NCBI GenBank assembly: GCA_020048255.1 | Contig: JAIFMR010000234.1 | Location: 1 to 37,039, forward strand | Length of the DNA: 37,039 nucleotides | DNA from: Rhodoferax sp. | GTDB lineage: Bacteria > Pseudomonadota > Gammaproteobacteria > Burkholderiales > Burkholderiaceae_C | Direction: 5' to 3' | Shown: piece after piece, positions 34,317 to 37,039 of the stretch | Layout: each line of letters opens with the position of its first letter | How positions within the stretch are numbered: the stretch's first letter is position 1 | Position numbers and translations under genes: made by a program | The notes under the pieces: model-generated | What the model saw: the letters and a program-made list of their open reading frames with translations, nothing else | Databases searched by the model: none | Told to the model about the DNA's origin: nothing

Positions 34317-34919
34317 CTACTTGATCAATTCGTGCAGGGACTTGAACTGAGGGTGTTCCGCTGAGCGCAACCACTCAAACGCCACCATCTCGGTGGTCAC
34401 CAACTCGGCACCAGCCCCAGCCAGCCGATCAAAAGCAGCATCCCGGTTGCGCTCGGTGCGTGAACTGCACGCATCAGCCACCACCCAAACGTCGAACTCG
34501 TCTTCCAGCAAATGCAGCGCGGTCTGCAACAGGCACACATGCGCTTCACAACCGGCAATCACAATGCTGCTGCGCTCAGTCGGTGTGTTGGATGGTTTCT
34601 GCAAATGTTTGGGCAAACTGCGCGCGTTGCCCGCTGCCGGCTTGACCGGTGGGCGCAACCATTCGCCCAAACCCTCCTCCACCCCGCTGAACTGCATCTT
34701 GGCGAGCGTTCTATCACACAGTGATTTGACCTCGGGCGGGTTTTCACCCAGTTTCGATGGGTTTTGTTCGGTACCGATCACCGGCACGTGCAGCCAACGG
34801 GCCATTTGGGCCAACCTGACTGCATTGGCCAAGACCATCGGCCCTTCGAAAATGACCGGCATCAGTCGGGCCTGATAGTCCACCAAAACGAGTTGGGACA
34901 GTTCAACATCCATCAGCAT
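34317..34919 (-). CDS. Isochorismatase-family cysteine hydrolase
   Basis: This 200-residue cytoplasmic enzyme belongs to the isochorismatase/YcaC-like hydrolases. The expected triad is visible as Asp14 (LVDYQARL), Lys74 (LAKMQFSG) and Cys129 (IAGCEAHVCL). GTEQNPSKLG resembles the YcaC subgroup, which lacks an assigned substrate. ATG 34919 has AAGG seven bases upstream; an ATG two codons later is also possible. It precedes the broken prpE by 121 bases that carry no recognisable feature other than the prpE ribosome-binding site. The substrate is unknown. Confidence 0.88.
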   Translation of the reverse strand: MLMDVELSQLVLVDYQARLMPVIFEGPMVLANAVRLAQMARWLHVPVIGTEQNPSKLGENPPEVKSLCDRTLAKMQFSGVEEGLGEWLRPPVKPAAGNARSLPKHLQKPSNTPTERSSIVIAGCEAHVCLLQTALHLLEDEFDVWVVADACSSRTERNRDAAFDRLAGAGAELVTTEMVAFEWLRSAEHPQFKSLHELIK

Positions 34920-35090
34920 GTCAGACCTTTTCTACAAGTTGAAATGTCATCATTAAACCGCAGGAAGCCCCAGGTCTGACGAGTTTCATCAGTGCATTGC
35001 CGCACAAATCAGCATGCTGAAACCAGTAGCATCCACCAACTCCAATTTGACTATTGCAATAAATCAATAAGTTACAGCGATTAACTAGAA

Positions 35091-35119
35091 TTCACTTTAA
35101 GAAAAAAACACGCTAAACT
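35091..35119 (+). promoter_or_regulatory. Candidate promoter immediately upstream of the NlpC/P60 gene
   Basis: TTCACT (35091-35096) and TAAACT (35114-35119) are separated by 17 bases; each matches the sigma70 consensus at four of six positions. Transcription would begin about seven bases later, at or next to the ATG at 35126. No Shine-Dalgarno precedes that ATG, so a leaderless mRNA is possible. The rest of 34920-35090 is A/T-rich without another clear feature. Confidence 0.4.
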
Positions 35120-35125
35120 CGCGCA

Positions 35126-35725
35126 ATGTTTAAATTTGTGCGATTGACCACCCTGCTCGCCAGCGTTTTGTTGGCGGGTATCGTGCATGCAACGCCGCCT
35201 GAACCCTCTGCTTCGCCCAATGTGGTGGCCACCCTGTTTGAGGACAACCGCGTTCTCGCTCAGATTCAAGAGGTCGGCCAAACAGTGACAGACCAGGCTT
35301 CCGATCTGGTAGGTCATGCACTTGGCTTTTTGGGTGTTCCCTATCGCCGAGGTGGCACCAACGCCGAAACAGGTTTTGATTGCAGTGGTTTTGTGAAAAC
35401 CATGTACCAACAAACCTTGGGGCTGATTCTGCCCCGCAAAGCCGAACAGCAAGCGGCAGCGACCCAAAACATTGCGCGCGCTGACTTGCAGCCCGGCGAC
35501 CTGGTTTTTTTCAACACCATGCGCCGCGCCTTCAGTCATGTGGGAATTTATATTGGTGATGGCAAGTTTGTCCACTCGCCCAAGCCAGGGGCCGAGGTGC
35601 GTGTTGAAAGCATGAGCCTGTCTTACTGGCGCCGTCGCTTTGATGGTGCCCGCCGCGTACTGACCGGCGACCCAGCGTTACCTGCCGCGGCTGCCCCGAA
35701 GGCCACCGAACCTGTGTTGCGTTAA
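35126..35725 (+). CDS. Exported NlpC/P60 (C40) peptidoglycan endopeptidase
   Basis: This 199-residue cell-wall hydrolase likely cuts within peptidoglycan stem peptides, typically between D-Glu and a diamino acid. A signal peptide (LTTLLASVLLAGIVHA) is followed by a short helical segment. The C40 domain (about 60-180) carries Cys86 in GFDCSGFV, His138 in FSHVGIYIG and a third polar residue, His150, in FVHSP. There is no lipobox and no extra binding domain. The C-terminal tail is Ala/Pro-rich. It is convergent with the radical SAM gene, with one base between stop codons and therefore no separate terminator. Confidence 0.92.
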   Translation: MFKFVRLTTLLASVLLAGIVHATPPEPSASPNVVATLFEDNRVLAQIQEVGQTVTDQASDLVGHALGFLGVPYRRGGTNAETGFDCSGFVKTMYQQTLGLILPRKAEQQAAATQNIARADLQPGDLVFFNTMRRAFSHVGIYIGDGKFVHSPKPGAEVRVESMSLSYWRRRFDGARRVLTGDPALPAAAAPKATEPVLR

Positions 35726-35726
35726 C

Positions 35727-36803
35727 TCAAGCCCCGATGGCGATCGGAATGCGCCGGCGGCCAAAATCCTCTCGTTTCTCAGAATAGCGGCCCGGTAACT
35801 TGGCGCCGCAGCCGGTGCAGTGGCCTTGTGGTGTCAACCGATATTGCTTGATCTGATACCTGTCTCGCTCAATCAGCACGGCTTGGCAGGCCGGACAATG
35901 GGTCGCTTGACCCTCCAGGTCCGTGACGTTTCCGGTATAGACAAATTGCAAGCCCTCGCTCATGGCAATGTGTCGTGCGCGCACCAACGTGGCCAAGGGC
36001 GTGGCCGGCACAGCCATCATCTTGTGATCCGGGTGAAACGCTGACAAGTGCAAGGGAACTTGCGGTCCAATTTCTTTCATGATCCAGCGACACATCGCGC
36101 TGATTTCCTGATCTGAGTCGTTGTGGTGGGGAATCAGCAAGGTCGTGATCTCAAACCAAACAGAGGTCTCGTGCCGCAGATAAACCAGTGTGTCCAGCAC
36201 GGGCTGGAGGTGGGAGCCCGTGAATTTGAAATAGAACTCGTCCGTGAACGACTTCAAGTCCACATTGGCAGCATCCATCTTGGCATAGAACTCGCGCCGC
36301 GCTGGAGCATGCATGTAGCCAGCCGTCACAGCCACGGTCTGGACACCCTGCGCATGGCAGGCATCGGCAACGTCCATCGCGTATTCAGCAAAAATCACGG
36401 GGTCGTTGTAAGTAAAGGCCACACTGCGACAACCCCAACGAACGGCTTCCTGGGCAATCACTTCGGGTGCAGCCTGATCCATCAATCGATCCATGTCGCG
36501 TGACTTGCTGATGTCCCAGTTCTGGCAAAACTTGCAGGTCAGATTGCAGCCGGCCGTACCGAAGGACAACACGCTGCTGCCCGGGTAGAAATGGTTCAGG
36601 GGCTTCTTCTCAATCGGGTCAATGCAAAAGCCCGACGACCGACCATACGTGGTCAACACCATCTGGTCACCCTCGCGCATGCGCACAAAGCAGGCGCCTC
36701 GTTGCCCATCATGCAACTTGCAATCCCGTGGGCACAAGTCACACTGAATTCGACCATCTGCAAGAGGGTGCCAGTAGCGCGCCGGATACAAGTCGGTGTT
36801 CAT
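35727..36803 (-). CDS. amrS: AmmeMemoRadiSam system radical SAM enzyme
   Basis: This 358-residue protein belongs to the radical SAM branch near pyruvate-formate-lyase activases that is found with AMMECR1 and Memo proteins. The radical SAM cluster motif CNLTCKFC gives Cys86, Cys90 and Cys93. An N-terminal Cys-rich segment CDLCPRDC (21-28) and a C-terminal zinc-ribbon-like set (CPAC at 303-306, CTGC at 329-332) are also present. Further family marks are FTYNDPVIFAEY, DLKSFTDEFYFKF, and HLSAFHPDH. The start overlaps the stop of the AMMECR1 gene (ATGA), so the two are translated together. The reaction and substrate of this set are, to my knowledge, not established. Confidence 0.93.
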   Translation of the reverse strand: MNTDLYPARYWHPLADGRIQCDLCPRDCKLHDGQRGACFVRMREGDQMVLTTYGRSSGFCIDPIEKKPLNHFYPGSSVLSFGTAGCNLTCKFCQNWDISKSRDMDRLMDQAAPEVIAQEAVRWGCRSVAFTYNDPVIFAEYAMDVADACHAQGVQTVAVTAGYMHAPARREFYAKMDAANVDLKSFTDEFYFKFTGSHLQPVLDTLVYLRHETSVWFEITTLLIPHHNDSDQEISAMCRWIMKEIGPQVPLHLSAFHPDHKMMAVPATPLATLVRARHIAMSEGLQFVYTGNVTDLEGQATHCPACQAVLIERDRYQIKQYRLTPQGHCTGCGAKLPGRYSEKREDFGRRRIPIAIGA

Positions 36804-37039
36804 GGCGTGGGCTCCCCGTCAGTACCCTTAGCGGCCACGGCATGGCGCTCTGGCTCCTTCCATTTGGCGACGGTGTAACGTGACAAACAGACCTCTGGTT
36901 GCCAAAAATGCGCATCCAAGCCGGCCTTGCGTTTAAGGTGCGCCATGAACTCCTCCGGGCGCGGCAACTGCTCCCAAACTTGCGGTAAAAAAGTGCTGCG
37001 GCTTGCCCCGTATTCAAACACCACCCCATCGACGCCGGG
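36800..37039 (-). CDS. amrA: AMMECR1-domain protein, AmmeMemoRadiSam system protein A (5' end outside the window)
   Basis: Only the last 79 codons are present, open through the window edge. The sequence (VDGVVFEYGASRSTFLPQVW, RPEEFMAHLKRKAGL, FWQPEVCLSRYTVAKW) is characteristic of the C-terminal half of the AMMECR1 domain, named after a human disease-locus protein. No catalytic role is firmly known. It is coupled by ATGA overlap to the radical SAM gene, and a Memo-domain gene would be expected beyond 37039 or fused upstream. The short GTG-initiated frame at 37024 is not the start, because coding sequence continues upstream. Confidence 0.88.
   Translation of the reverse strand, partial: PGVDGVVFEYGASRSTFLPQVWEQLPRPEEFMAHLKRKAGLDAHFWQPEVCLSRYTVAKWKEPERHAVAAKGTDGEPTP

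Overview
The window is chromosomal core sequence from a betaproteobacterium, most likely a member of the Comamonadaceae (Rhodoferax/Polaromonas-like). This is inferred from protein similarity recalled from memory and from gene order: ndk-rlmN-pilW-rodZ-ispG-hisS-yfgM-bamB-der-hfq-hflX-hflK-hflC-DUF2065-hisZ-purA on one strand, and an odhA-odhB-lpdA-zapE block. Coding density is very high and many neighbouring genes overlap by ATGA or TGATG. I see no tRNA, rRNA, CRISPR array, prophage or insertion sequence. The longest stretch without a gene is about 210 bases.

Layout. 1-2206: a YbbA-type ABC ATPase cut by the window edge, divergent from tesA, which is followed by mnmH (tRNA 2-selenouridine synthase). 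2223-5657 (minus): a small lysine-rich protein, a MetC-like PLP lyase, a purine phosphoribosyltransferase and purA. 5674-20018 (minus): the long housekeeping run listed above, read from ndk towards hisZ and purA, covering nucleotide balance, rRNA/tRNA modification, pilus assembly, cell shape, isoprenoid synthesis, histidyl-tRNA charging, outer-membrane assembly, ribosome assembly, RNA chaperoning and membrane proteolysis control. 20152-23124 (minus): rluB, scpB and rluD. 23139-24714 (plus): bamD and a PP2C phosphatase. 24732-32159 (minus): a small secreted protein, zapE, then lpdA, odhB and odhA, the three subunit types of 2-oxoglutarate dehydrogenase. 32346-34919 (minus): a broken prpE and an isochorismatase-fold hydrolase. 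35126-35725 (plus): an NlpC/P60 peptidase. 35727-37039 (minus): the radical SAM and AMMECR1 parts of the poorly understood AmmeMemoRadiSam set.

The most striking observation is that three loci carry what look like small clean deletions. hisZ lacks an internal segment and is out of frame at about 6268. prpE lacks a highly conserved segment, about 46 bases by my recollection of the family, and is out of frame at about 33817. The divergent ybbA/tesA junction at about 506-510 lacks normal start codons for both genes and has no room for promoters. Each could be real gene decay or a shared sequencing/assembly error, and reads would decide.

Other points of interest are a perfect 11-bp hairpin where hfq ends and hflX begins, perfect hairpins inside the 3' end of mnmH and between odhB and lpdA, palindromes ahead of odhA, a bamD promoter inside the start of rluD, and a possible leaderless NlpC/P60 transcript. 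No clearly new multi-gene system is visible. The closest to an under-described system is AmmeMemoRadiSam, only partly contained here.
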